Of a stretch of DNA of 64,000 bases, positions 51,032 through 58,895 are shown piece by piece (the first letter of the stretch is position 1; every line of letters begins with the position of its first letter). Source of the stretch: a sulfur-oxidizing endosymbiont of Gigantopelta aegis (GTDB lineage Bacteria > Pseudomonadota > Gammaproteobacteria > GRL18); contig NZ_JAEHGE010000001.1 in the NCBI RefSeq assembly GCF_016097415.1, positions 521,001 through 585,000 on the forward strand, in the 5' to 3' direction. The position numbers and the translations under genes were made by a program. The notes under the pieces were generated by a model. The model made no database searches. It worked only from the letters and a program-made list of their open reading frames with translations, and was not told the origin of the DNA.

Positions 51032-52036
51032 TTATAAGGTTTCATGAGCGTTTTGATAAGCGAACATCGCTGGGCCATAGAGTGCAGTTTTGTCATTCAT
51101 AATCACTTTAACAGGCATCGCTTTCATGAGGTGACTCATGCGACCTTTGTTACAAAAAGCTTGCATAAAGCGCCCTGATTGTAAGGCGCTTATAATTTTT
51201 GGAGCAATACCACCGCCCAGATAAACACCACCCTGAGCCATGATTTTGAGTGCCTGATTGCCTGCTTCAACGCCATAAAGCGTCACCAGCCAAGTCAATG
51301 CCTGTTGGCAGAGTTTATCTTTATTGCTCATGGCGGCATTTGAGATAGCCGCAGCAGCATCTACTTGCATTGCCTCAACGAGCCACTCAGGTGGACTAGC
51401 ATTTGCTTCTGCACACAAAAATTCATATAAATTTACCAGTCCCATGCCGGAAACAATGCGTTCCCAACTGACATGGCCTTGATATTTCTTGCTGAGATAG
51501 CCTTGTAGACGAAATTCTAAATCATTGCTCGGACTAAAATCAGTATGGCCACCTTCAGTGGCAAAAGGCAGATGGTGTTCACCGTTCCAGAACATTCCCG
51601 CTTCACCCAAGCCCGTACCGGCGGCTATAATGGCGCAATTTCCACTCGCATCTGTCTGCCCTGCGTTGAGCGTGACAAAATCATTGGCCTTTAAGGAGGC
51701 AATTCCCCAGGCATTGGCTTCCAAATCATTTAATAAATGCACTGCTGACCAGGAAAATGTTGCCTGCAATTGCTTTGCCGAGACAATCCAGGGCAAATTG
51801 GTCACTTCACAACACTGCTTGATCACTGGACCGGCAACACCAAAACAGGTGTTATGAATATTTTCAGTTTCGGGATATTGTGCCAGAAAATGTGTCACAA
51901 TATCCTCTAGCGAGGCGTAATCACAACTCACATAGCTTAATTCAAAGACTGAATGGATCGGAGAATTCGTGGCGGACACTTCAAAAATACCTAAGTTGGT
52001 TTTAGTGCCACCAATATCACCTGCCAGAACTTTCAT
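51032..52036 (-). CDS. glk: Glucokinase
   Basis: Bacterial glucokinase (ROK/Glk type), 334 aa from ATG 52036; the GTG three bases earlier is an alternative. ATP-binding GDIGGTKTNLG at the N-terminus, HLLNDLEANAWG, IIAAGTGLGEAGMFWNG, FATEGGHTDF and LGGGIAPKII. Makes glucose-6-phosphate for the pathway in which the neighbouring pgl acts. Confidence 0.94.
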   Translation of the reverse strand: MKVLAGDIGGTKTNLGIFEVSATNSPIHSVFELSYVSCDYASLEDIVTHFLAQYPETENIHNTCFGVAGPVIKQCCEVTNLPWIVSAKQLQATFSWSAVHLLNDLEANAWGIASLKANDFVTLNAGQTDASGNCAIIAAGTGLGEAGMFWNGEHHLPFATEGGHTDFSPSNDLEFRLQGYLSKKYQGHVSWERIVSGMGLVNLYEFLCAEANASPPEWLVEAMQVDAAAAISNAAMSNKDKLCQQALTWLVTLYGVEAGNQALKIMAQGGVYLGGGIAPKIISALQSGRFMQAFCNKGRMSHLMKAMPVKVIMNDKTALYGPAMFAYQNAHETL

Positions 52037-52091
52037 CACGCCTGTATCTTCCTATCACTTTATTTTTAACTGCTGTCCACCCGCAAAACCG

Positions 52092-52186
52092 TAGGGTGGG
52101 CATGGCTTTATCTGCCCACGCTGGCTCAATACCGGATCACTTTCAGCGTGGGCACAAAAAGCGTGCCCACCCTACGGTCTGCATAA
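52092..52186. repeat. Inverted pair of GTGGGCA hairpin repeats, R4
   Basis: Two units face each other, CCGTAGGGTGGGCATGGCTT at the left and GCGTGCCCACCCTACGG at the right, about 30 bp apart. It lies between glk and the methyltransferase-like gene. Same family as 23545, 43647 and 46729. Confidence 0.75.
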
Positions 52187-52194
52187 CCCCCCAT

Positions 52195-52842
52195 TCAATT
52201 TTTATTTTCTATTAAATCTCTAGCTTGCTCGGCACTTAATATTTTCCAGGGCAATGGTACGAGACCAGCCACCTGTTGTTGATAACGTTGGTAGACCTCG
52301 CCATGATAAGTACATAACTTTTTCTCTTCCAGCCATGAGCCTATAATAAAATAGGCTGTCACCAAAACATTAACCAATAATTGTACGGTGGAAAAGTCCC
52401 GGCTCCAGATGATCACCAAAGCAAAAAAATACCAGGGATGACGCACATAGCGATGTAAGGGAGATATCTGGAAACATTCCTGATCATGAACACTGGTATT
52501 ACATTCTTTGAGCTGGCGCGTGCCCCAGAATTCCGACAAATCATAGAATTTGAGTGAATAGAAAAATCCCAGTATCGACAAGACAATCAAAGCACGACTG
52601 AGATACCATGCGATTCCCTGCCATTGCCATAATGGTTCACCTGGATAAACAAACATCACCAGTAACAAAGGCAGTAACAAGAGCATCGCTAGGGCATTAA
52701 AAGCTAAACGATAATAGGGCATCAGCTCAGGCCAGCGTTTTGCAAACCATTGTTTAAACGTTAAAGATGCCGCCAATGAGTGCAATACAAAATAGGCGAC
52801 AAATGCCCCTATTACCAGCCAAAAACCTGTTTGTATCAGCAA
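52195..52842 (-). CDS. Membrane methyltransferase-like protein (ICMT/PEMT type)
   Basis: 215 aa, five or six hydrophobic helices. The C-terminal half carries HRYVRHPWYFFALVIIWSRD and SWLEEKKLCTYHGEVYQRYQ, the RHP and EE signature of isoprenylcysteine and phospholipid methyltransferases, which bind S-adenosylmethionine at the membrane. Substrate unknown; many bacterial members remain uncharacterised. Lies 23 bp beyond the large unknown gene on the same strand. Confidence 0.75.
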   Translation of the reverse strand: MLIQTGFWLVIGAFVAYFVLHSLAASLTFKQWFAKRWPELMPYYRLAFNALAMLLLLPLLLVMFVYPGEPLWQWQGIAWYLSRALIVLSILGFFYSLKFYDLSEFWGTRQLKECNTSVHDQECFQISPLHRYVRHPWYFFALVIIWSRDFSTVQLLVNVLVTAYFIIGSWLEEKKLCTYHGEVYQRYQQQVAGLVPLPWKILSAEQARDLIENKN

Positions 52843-52864
52843 TTGCTTTCCTTAGAATTCAGTA

Positions 52865-55800
52865 TTAGTTTAATTTTAGCTCAAAAGGATAGCGCTGTAT
52901 TTGCTGCCCTTCTGAGACAACTAATACAGCTTTCACCGGTACGCCATGATAACTGACAACAATATTACCGCTTTTCTTATAGCGTTGACCAGCATTTATC
53001 TGCATTTGCCCTCGATAAATATCAGCCGTTGAAATACGTTGATTATTGGCATCTAATAAATAAATTTGCAATAAACGATCTTGATTAGAGCTGACTTCAA
53101 ATTCAATCATGGCATTAGAAATACGAACAATCTTGGTACGTACGCCTTCATCTTCCCATTGTGCGCCAATATTCATATCGGTAAAACTGATACTATGCAT
53201 TGATAAGGGCAAGTGTACAATCACTTCACCACGGATAGTTTTCAGTGGCACTTCTACATTCTTATAATCAAGATTAAAGGCCAGTTGACCATCCATATAC
53301 GGCTTATCTTTATCCACGATAAACTGCCCATTCATGTAGAAACCTTTCGCTTTAAGGGGATAGAAATAAAAGTGCTTGCTCTGTGGTGCTTGCAATACTA
53401 TTTCCAAGGCCGATAAATTATGCCGCAACTCATCAATGATTGGGGTTTTAATCAATAATACTCCCGTTGTCCCCCAATGCTGACTGGTTTTGACATTATG
53501 CAGCGCCAGATTAAAGGGGCCATCATGCCATTGTGCTTGTTTATCGTCTATCGCTAATGCTTTTTCTTTACTGACTTTTTGTTGCCAGCTCTTCAAGGTC
53601 GTCAGAGTGGGTCTTTCTTGCTCATATTGCCATTGATTGTCAGAAGGATACGGAGGAAACTTTTTTATCTCAAATGGATATTTAAGCGGGCTGAATTCGG
53701 TGGCATAAATTACTTCAATGAAAGCAATTTCACCTTGATATGTTTGAGAGACTGAATAGCCTGACATCAATAAATTACTCATCGATGAGCGACTCATGCG
53801 ATGCAATACTTGCTTGTTCTTATTTAAAGCACGTACCGAGAGCACTCGTTTTTCATTGCCCAACACGGTATAAGACAGGGTATCGGATGCCGAAGGCTTG
53901 AATAAAATCTGACTATCTTGCACCATTACGTTTTTATTTTGGCGCGTTTTTTGAAATTCTATCCGCTGCGTCTGAGTGGCTAGATTGAGTTCAATTTCAC
54001 CTCGAATGGATTTGACTTGAGAAAATGACACATCCGGCTTAAGTTTTACCTTATGTCTAACTTCCAGCTCATTATAATGTACCTGTTTATTGCCGACAAA
54101 GGCTGTTTTTGCTGTCCCAAAGAGAGAAAAATAAGTCTCGTTTTTAGCATCTGTTTCAGCAATTTTTGAATTGCTGTCATTGCAATGATTTTTTAATAAA
54201 ACATTATTACCCTGCTGATCAGTTACTGCCAAAATTTTTATTTTTGCCTGCTGCTGCCCCAAGTTATCAATATTCTGTGCTTTGCCACGCAAATGAAAAA
54301 TGATTTGCTCAGCATCACCCGATGACTCGAGCAATAATTCATCAACCGCGATAGCAAAAGGCCCATCTATCCATGCTGGAGTAAAAAACATATCCAGTGA
54401 ATCATCAAAGGCTTTTAATTGTGAGGCCTGATAAGTTGCTTGAAATTTTACTGGAGTCAGTTCAATTTCTTCGGTTGTTTTATTCTTGCTTGCCGTATTG
54501 GTGCTGCTTAAATCATTAGAATTCAGGTCAAAGGTCGTGCTGAGAAATTTGGCAACTAATTCATTCATGCTCAACTGCATTGAGGTTTTTAAAGCATTGT
54601 CTAATTTGAGCTGCATTGATACCCAGCCATGCTTATCTTCTGGCAAACTGCTTTGCAGATGAATCTTGTTTAATAAATTTTGTAAATTCGTTAATCCAGC
54701 ACTCATTGCCTGCATTTCATTTAGCTTAGTTTCCATTGCCAGGGATAATTTTTTCAGTTCATCCCCTTGTTTTGAGTGTATGGTCACGTCAAGCAAGCCC
54801 GCCGGTGGTAGCAATTGCATTGCAAGTCCCGCAAAGACACTTTCTACCTCTGTGTTTTTCTTGCTTGCCCCTTTCGTCATTAGCAGAGCAGTTTGCATTA
54901 CTTTTGGCATTGCTTTTGGCATTACTTTTGACATAGTCGAATGACGAATAGAGGCTAAATTAATCGCTGGTTTAAACACAGCCAAACTCACCAACTTATC
55001 TTGTCGATAGGTTTTCCAACTGCTTAAATCAAGCACCGTTTTTGCAGTACTGGTTTTAGCCAGTAATTGTTGTAACTCGTCCAAATGCCCTGCTGAACTA
55101 ATTAAAATTCGCTCTGGGGTGATGGATAATTCAAGAAAAGCAGCTGATTGACATGATTGGGCATCGAAGGTAGCGATTTTCAAATGAGTGAAATCTTTGT
55201 CCGGTACGTTTTTATCTAGCACGGCTTTCACCTGATAATTTTCTTGCAAGCTCTTTGTTGTTTCTGCCACTGAGAAATTGCCTAAAATGATCGTCTGGGA
55301 AACCCATTGACCCTTCTCAATATAGCCTGCACTCACCACCTGCGAAACAGATTGTTCAACATTCAAGCCTGCTTGCTTGATTTGTTGTGACCAGTGGCTT
55401 TGGCTCATTGCCTGACTGCTATTATCAGCTAGAAATAAATTTTTTCGTGCCACTGACCGCTCAACATTTATGTGAGCTAAATAAAGCAGTGGCTTTGCTG
55501 CCAATGCTTCTTCGATGGCCAGCACTTCATCTGGCACTTCAATATGGTATTGCGTCCAAAAGCTCCACATCAGGCTCAGAAATATACCCCACAACAGTAT
55601 AGCAACGAGCAGTCGCTTACTTCGTTTTAGTTTTTTGATGATTTTTCTAGGCTTGAACTGCTTTTTTGCACTGCGGTGCTGATGGGTAATTTTTTTGGTC
55701 ACATCTTTAAGTATGATCACTTCAAGTCCTGCCTGAGAAAATAAGTGCTGTAGTTTTTGTGCATGACTTTCATCATATGCTCGGCGAATAATCACCACTT

Positions 55801-55975
55801 TTCCAGAAAAGAATTTTTTTTCAATTTTTTCCGGCGCAAGTTTAGTCAATTGAACAATATTTTCAATGACCTGCTGTTTCTCAAAACCGGGTAATAAGTG
55901 GCCTTTAAAGACCACTTTAAATTCACCACGATCGCTAGATCGTTTTTTTCTCTTGCTGAGCTTATCCGTTGTCAT
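52865..55975 (-). CDS. Very large membrane-anchored protein of unknown function
   Basis: 1036 aa from ATG 55975 (a TTG at 56008 would add 11). A short basic segment is followed at about 18-95 by an alpha-beta domain (FKVVFKGHLLPGFEKQQVIE, FSGKVVIIRRAYDESHAQKL), seen at the N-terminus of several gammaproteobacterial membrane proteins. Then comes one transmembrane helix at about 120-140 (LLVAILLWGIFLSLMWSFW), and about 880 periplasmic residues rich in Lys, Gln, Ser and Thr. The C-terminal half looks repetitive at the structural level: MNGQFIVDKDKPYMDGQLAF, EGEIELNL-like and RGEVIVHLPLSMHSISF segments suggest repeated beta-domains. No enzyme motif is visible. Confidence 0.7.
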   Translation of the reverse strand: MTTDKLSKRKKRSSDRGEFKVVFKGHLLPGFEKQQVIENIVQLTKLAPEKIEKKFFSGKVVIIRRAYDESHAQKLQHLFSQAGLEVIILKDVTKKITHQHRSAKKQFKPRKIIKKLKRSKRLLVAILLWGIFLSLMWSFWTQYHIEVPDEVLAIEEALAAKPLLYLAHINVERSVARKNLFLADNSSQAMSQSHWSQQIKQAGLNVEQSVSQVVSAGYIEKGQWVSQTIILGNFSVAETTKSLQENYQVKAVLDKNVPDKDFTHLKIATFDAQSCQSAAFLELSITPERILISSAGHLDELQQLLAKTSTAKTVLDLSSWKTYRQDKLVSLAVFKPAINLASIRHSTMSKVMPKAMPKVMQTALLMTKGASKKNTEVESVFAGLAMQLLPPAGLLDVTIHSKQGDELKKLSLAMETKLNEMQAMSAGLTNLQNLLNKIHLQSSLPEDKHGWVSMQLKLDNALKTSMQLSMNELVAKFLSTTFDLNSNDLSSTNTASKNKTTEEIELTPVKFQATYQASQLKAFDDSLDMFFTPAWIDGPFAIAVDELLLESSGDAEQIIFHLRGKAQNIDNLGQQQAKIKILAVTDQQGNNVLLKNHCNDSNSKIAETDAKNETYFSLFGTAKTAFVGNKQVHYNELEVRHKVKLKPDVSFSQVKSIRGEIELNLATQTQRIEFQKTRQNKNVMVQDSQILFKPSASDTLSYTVLGNEKRVLSVRALNKNKQVLHRMSRSSMSNLLMSGYSVSQTYQGEIAFIEVIYATEFSPLKYPFEIKKFPPYPSDNQWQYEQERPTLTTLKSWQQKVSKEKALAIDDKQAQWHDGPFNLALHNVKTSQHWGTTGVLLIKTPIIDELRHNLSALEIVLQAPQSKHFYFYPLKAKGFYMNGQFIVDKDKPYMDGQLAFNLDYKNVEVPLKTIRGEVIVHLPLSMHSISFTDMNIGAQWEDEGVRTKIVRISNAMIEFEVSSNQDRLLQIYLLDANNQRISTADIYRGQMQINAGQRYKKSGNIVVSYHGVPVKAVLVVSEGQQIQRYPFELKLN

Positions 55976-56109
55976 GACTTTTGCTAACGTAATTAATTGA
56001 GATATCAATTATAGGTCTATTTTTTAGAATAAATTTGCACTACTTAGCGTTTTATACAAAAAGGTTGACAATGTAGAGCTATGTTAGACAATGTTAGAGT
56101 TAGACAATG

Positions 56110-56496
56110 CTATTTTTTCGGCCCTAATAATTCAATTTCATAGCCATCTGGATCTTTCACAAAGGCAATAATGGTCGTACCTGCATTCATCGGCCCGGCA
56201 TCACGGATGATTTCCCCACCCTGCGCTCGAATTTCTTCTGTCGCCCTATAGACATCATCGACTTCAATGGCCAAATGACCAAAGCCATTGCCCATATCGT
56301 AGGACTCAGTATCCCAATTATGGGTGAGTTCAATGGCAGTATTTGATTTTTCATCACCATAACCCAAAAATGCCAGGGAAAAGCGTCCCTCGGGATACTC
56401 TTTCTGGCGCAAAAGCGTCATGCCTAAAATATTGCTATAAAAATCAATGGAACGCTGTAAATTGCCCACTCGAATCATCGTATGGAGTAATCGCAT
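56110..56496 (-). CDS. gloA: Lactoylglutathione lyase (glyoxalase I)
   Basis: Converts the methylglyoxal-glutathione adduct to S-lactoylglutathione. 128 aa, the bacterial nickel-type length. Metal ligands: His5 (RLLHTMIRVGNLQRSIDFYS), Glu near 56 (NTAIELTHNWD), His near 74 (GFGHLAIEVDD) and Glu near 122 (PDGYEIELLG). Confidence 0.97.
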   Translation of the reverse strand: MRLLHTMIRVGNLQRSIDFYSNILGMTLLRQKEYPEGRFSLAFLGYGDEKSNTAIELTHNWDTESYDMGNGFGHLAIEVDDVYRATEEIRAQGGEIIRDAGPMNAGTTIIAFVKDPDGYEIELLGPKK

Positions 56497-56525
56497 ATTG
56501 GTCAGTCCTCTATTAGTTTTATCAT

Positions 56526-56695
56526 TTAACTGTTCAGGGTAACTCCCGTATCCGATTAAATAGCTTGTCTTTTCAGGGACGCTCTAGCACATCCCTGTGA
56601 CGCTTTATGAAAACAGCCTGTTTTCAAAACCCTGTAAAGACAAGCTATTCAACCGGATACTCTATTGGTAGGCTCAACACTCTGAATAGTTACAT
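56526..56695. repeat. Palindromic miniature element upstream of the radical SAM gene
   Basis: Inner arms 56550-56573 and 56636-56658 match at 21 of 23 positions inverted; outer ends AACTGTTCAG and CTGAATAGTT also pair. The left part resembles the start of the repeat in the ureF-ureG gap (CCCGTATCCGATTAAA against CCCATACCCGATTAAA). No open frame. It would fold into a long RNA hairpin. Confidence 0.6.
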
Positions 56696-56724
56696 TATTT
56701 ATTCACTAGCTTAGCCGATATTGA

Positions 56725-57798
56725 TTGGCCTTTTCAACAAGCCGTGCAAATGATTATTCATTGACAAATAAGGTGAATAAAGTAATTATTCCCCGCTCAA
56801 TTGGAATTTTATACAGTCTGGGGAATCATTTGACTAACAAGCATGACGGCAAAGGCAGTTCTGAACTCGACTTTAGTCATTGGGGTGGCCATCGTTATTT
56901 CCCTATCAGCCAGTTTTATAAACAACGCTTCGGAGAGAAAGTGTATAAGGTCTCGGTGAGCATTGCGGAAACCTGTCCGAATCGCCAGCCCAATACTCGG
57001 ATGCCCTTATGTATTTTTTGTGATGAATGGGGTTCTGCAGCCTATCATCTGGAACGTGACAAGCCTCTGCAAGAGCAAATTATTATTAACCGCGAGAAAA
57101 TTGCCAAACGCTATCGAGCCAAAAAGTTTTTGGTCTATTTTCAGTCCTATACCAATACGTTTGATCGAGTTTCTGAATTAGAGCAACGCTTTGAAGTTGC
57201 TCTAAGCGAAGAGAATATTGCGGGGATCGTGCTAGGCACTCGTCCTGATTGTCTGCCTGCCCGTATATTACCGCTATTACAAAAAACCCATGAAAGTCAC
57301 TACGTCATGGTGGAACTAGGCCTGCAAAGCTTTTTTGACCATCATCTCACTTTTTTGCAACGTGGCCATGATGTTCAGCGGGGCTATGATGCCATTGCTA
57401 AATTACATGAGCATACCGGTGTCGATATTGGCATTCACCTGATTTTTGGTCTACCCGATGAAACGGATGAGGAAATCATTCAAACGGCACAAATTCTCAA
57501 TAACTTGCCCATCTCTAATGTCAAATTGCACAATTTACACGTATTGAGCAAAACACCTCTAGCGGAGCAATATGAGCGCGGTGAGTTTCAGCCCATAGAA
57601 TTAGATGAATATATCAATAAGGTGACACTTTTTTTACAACATCTATCACCGGATATCGCCGTGCAACGCTTAGCAGCTGTCGCCAGTCGCTGGGATGAGT
57701 TCATTGCCCCGCAATGGACCAAAGAGAAAATGCGCCCCACGCAAGCCATTGAAGATCAGTTGAAAATTCAGTCTATTTATCAAGGCAAGCTCAGTTAA
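56725..57798 (+). CDS. Radical SAM protein, YhcC type (TIGR01212)
   Basis: 357 aa. N-terminal SHWGGHRYFPISQFYKQRFG and the iron-sulfur ligands Cys in AETCPNRQ and the pair CIFC, spaced as in this family. TIM-barrel strands follow, with VMVELGLQSFFDHHLTFLQR and GVDIGIHLIFGLPDETDEEI. The substrate of YhcC proteins is not established to my knowledge. Start: the TTG at 56725 is the only option that keeps the whole N-terminus; no ribosome site is obvious. Confidence 0.85.
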   Translation: MAFSTSRANDYSLTNKVNKVIIPRSIGILYSLGNHLTNKHDGKGSSELDFSHWGGHRYFPISQFYKQRFGEKVYKVSVSIAETCPNRQPNTRMPLCIFCDEWGSAAYHLERDKPLQEQIIINREKIAKRYRAKKFLVYFQSYTNTFDRVSELEQRFEVALSEENIAGIVLGTRPDCLPARILPLLQKTHESHYVMVELGLQSFFDHHLTFLQRGHDVQRGYDAIAKLHEHTGVDIGIHLIFGLPDETDEEIIQTAQILNNLPISNVKLHNLHVLSKTPLAEQYERGEFQPIELDEYINKVTLFLQHLSPDIAVQRLAAVASRWDEFIAPQWTKEKMRPTQAIEDQLKIQSIYQGKLS

Positions 57799-58105
57799 GT
57801 GTTCACCTGCCCTTATCAGCTTGAATAATTACCAAATTATAATTGCAGTTAACATAAATTAAGCTAGACTTAATTTATTAACATTTACTTGCGACCAAAG
57901 TAAAATAATCCGTGCATAGCTCTCACTTTTAATGTTTACATAAAAATAACATCGCAAAAATAAAAAATAAAATGCAAAATAGCAAAGATTGTATGAATTT
58001 GTTAGGCAACGACTACCGACAACAAAGAACGAACGGAAACATCTGCACTCATTTAATGTTAATAAGCTATCAATATTAGTTTTTAAGCAGAAGGTTAATT
58101 CGTTT
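57799..58105. other. Intergenic region before the binding-protein/kinase modules
   Basis: 307 bp, AT-rich. An open frame continues upstream from the next gene to 57989 but has no signal or composition of a real N-terminus. No repeat or RNA gene is seen; the promoter of the first module must be here. Confidence 0.45.
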
Positions 58106-58879
58106 ATGTGGTTTATGTCACACCGTCATTTTTTTTACACTCTCTTTCTTAGCGCACTGCTTTGCTCACTATTGTTCTCTCCTCTTTATGCCGAGAATCA
58201 TAGCGAAAAAGTATTTTCTATCACTTCTGGTCGTGGTACTCCCTTTGTTACTGATCAGCATGATGGTTTTTTTGATCGCATTACCCAACAAATGTTTCAA
58301 CGCATCGGTCTCAAAGCCAGCGTCAGTCTACTTCCTTCACAGCGCTCCTTACTCAACGCCAACAATGGCATTGATGATGGCAATATGGCAAGAATTAAGG
58401 GTATTGAAAAAAAATATACCAATTTAGTCATGGTGCCAGAAACTGTCATCAATTTTGACTTTGTTGCCTATAGTAAAGACCAGCAAATAAAGATCAGCAC
58501 ATGGAAAGACCTAGCGCCCTACAATATTGCCTTTATTAGGGGTTGGAAACTATTTGAAAAAAATGCTATCGATTATAAATCATTAGTCCGTGCCAGTGAC
58601 TCATCCCAACTATTTAACTTGCTGAAAAATAACCGTATTGATGTCGCGCTCTATGATGCCTGGTGGTTTGAAAATAAAGCAAAAAACATCTATAGTGTTA
58701 AACCACCACTTGCCCGCTTTGAGCTCTACTTTTATTTAAACAAAAAACATCAAGCTCTAGTACCTAAACTGACTAAAGCACTGCAAGCAATGAAAAACGA
58801 TGGCAGCTATCAAAAGATTTACGAACAAACCCTAAAGACACCTATTAATGAGTCTGTTGACCTGAATTCTGGAAAATAA
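58106..58879 (+). CDS. Periplasmic solute-binding protein, module 1 (sensor-associated)
   Basis: 257 aa from ATG 58106, chosen because it starts just before a signal peptide (HFFYTLFLSALLCSLLFSPL, cleaved after YA). The mature part has the family-3 amino-acid-binding-protein fold: ISTWKDLAPYNIAFIRGWKL and the C-terminal LVPKLTKALQAMKNDGSYQK. Paralogous to the protein at 61512. No ABC permease or ATPase is near; a histidine kinase follows 16 bp later, so it probably delivers a ligand signal to the kinase. Confidence 0.82.
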   Translation: MWFMSHRHFFYTLFLSALLCSLLFSPLYAENHSEKVFSITSGRGTPFVTDQHDGFFDRITQQMFQRIGLKASVSLLPSQRSLLNANNGIDDGNMARIKGIEKKYTNLVMVPETVINFDFVAYSKDQQIKISTWKDLAPYNIAFIRGWKLFEKNAIDYKSLVRASDSSQLFNLLKNNRIDVALYDAWWFENKAKNIYSVKPPLARFELYFYLNKKHQALVPKLTKALQAMKNDGSYQKIYEQTLKTPINESVDLNSGK

Positions 58880-58895
58880 ATACCACATTACCTTA

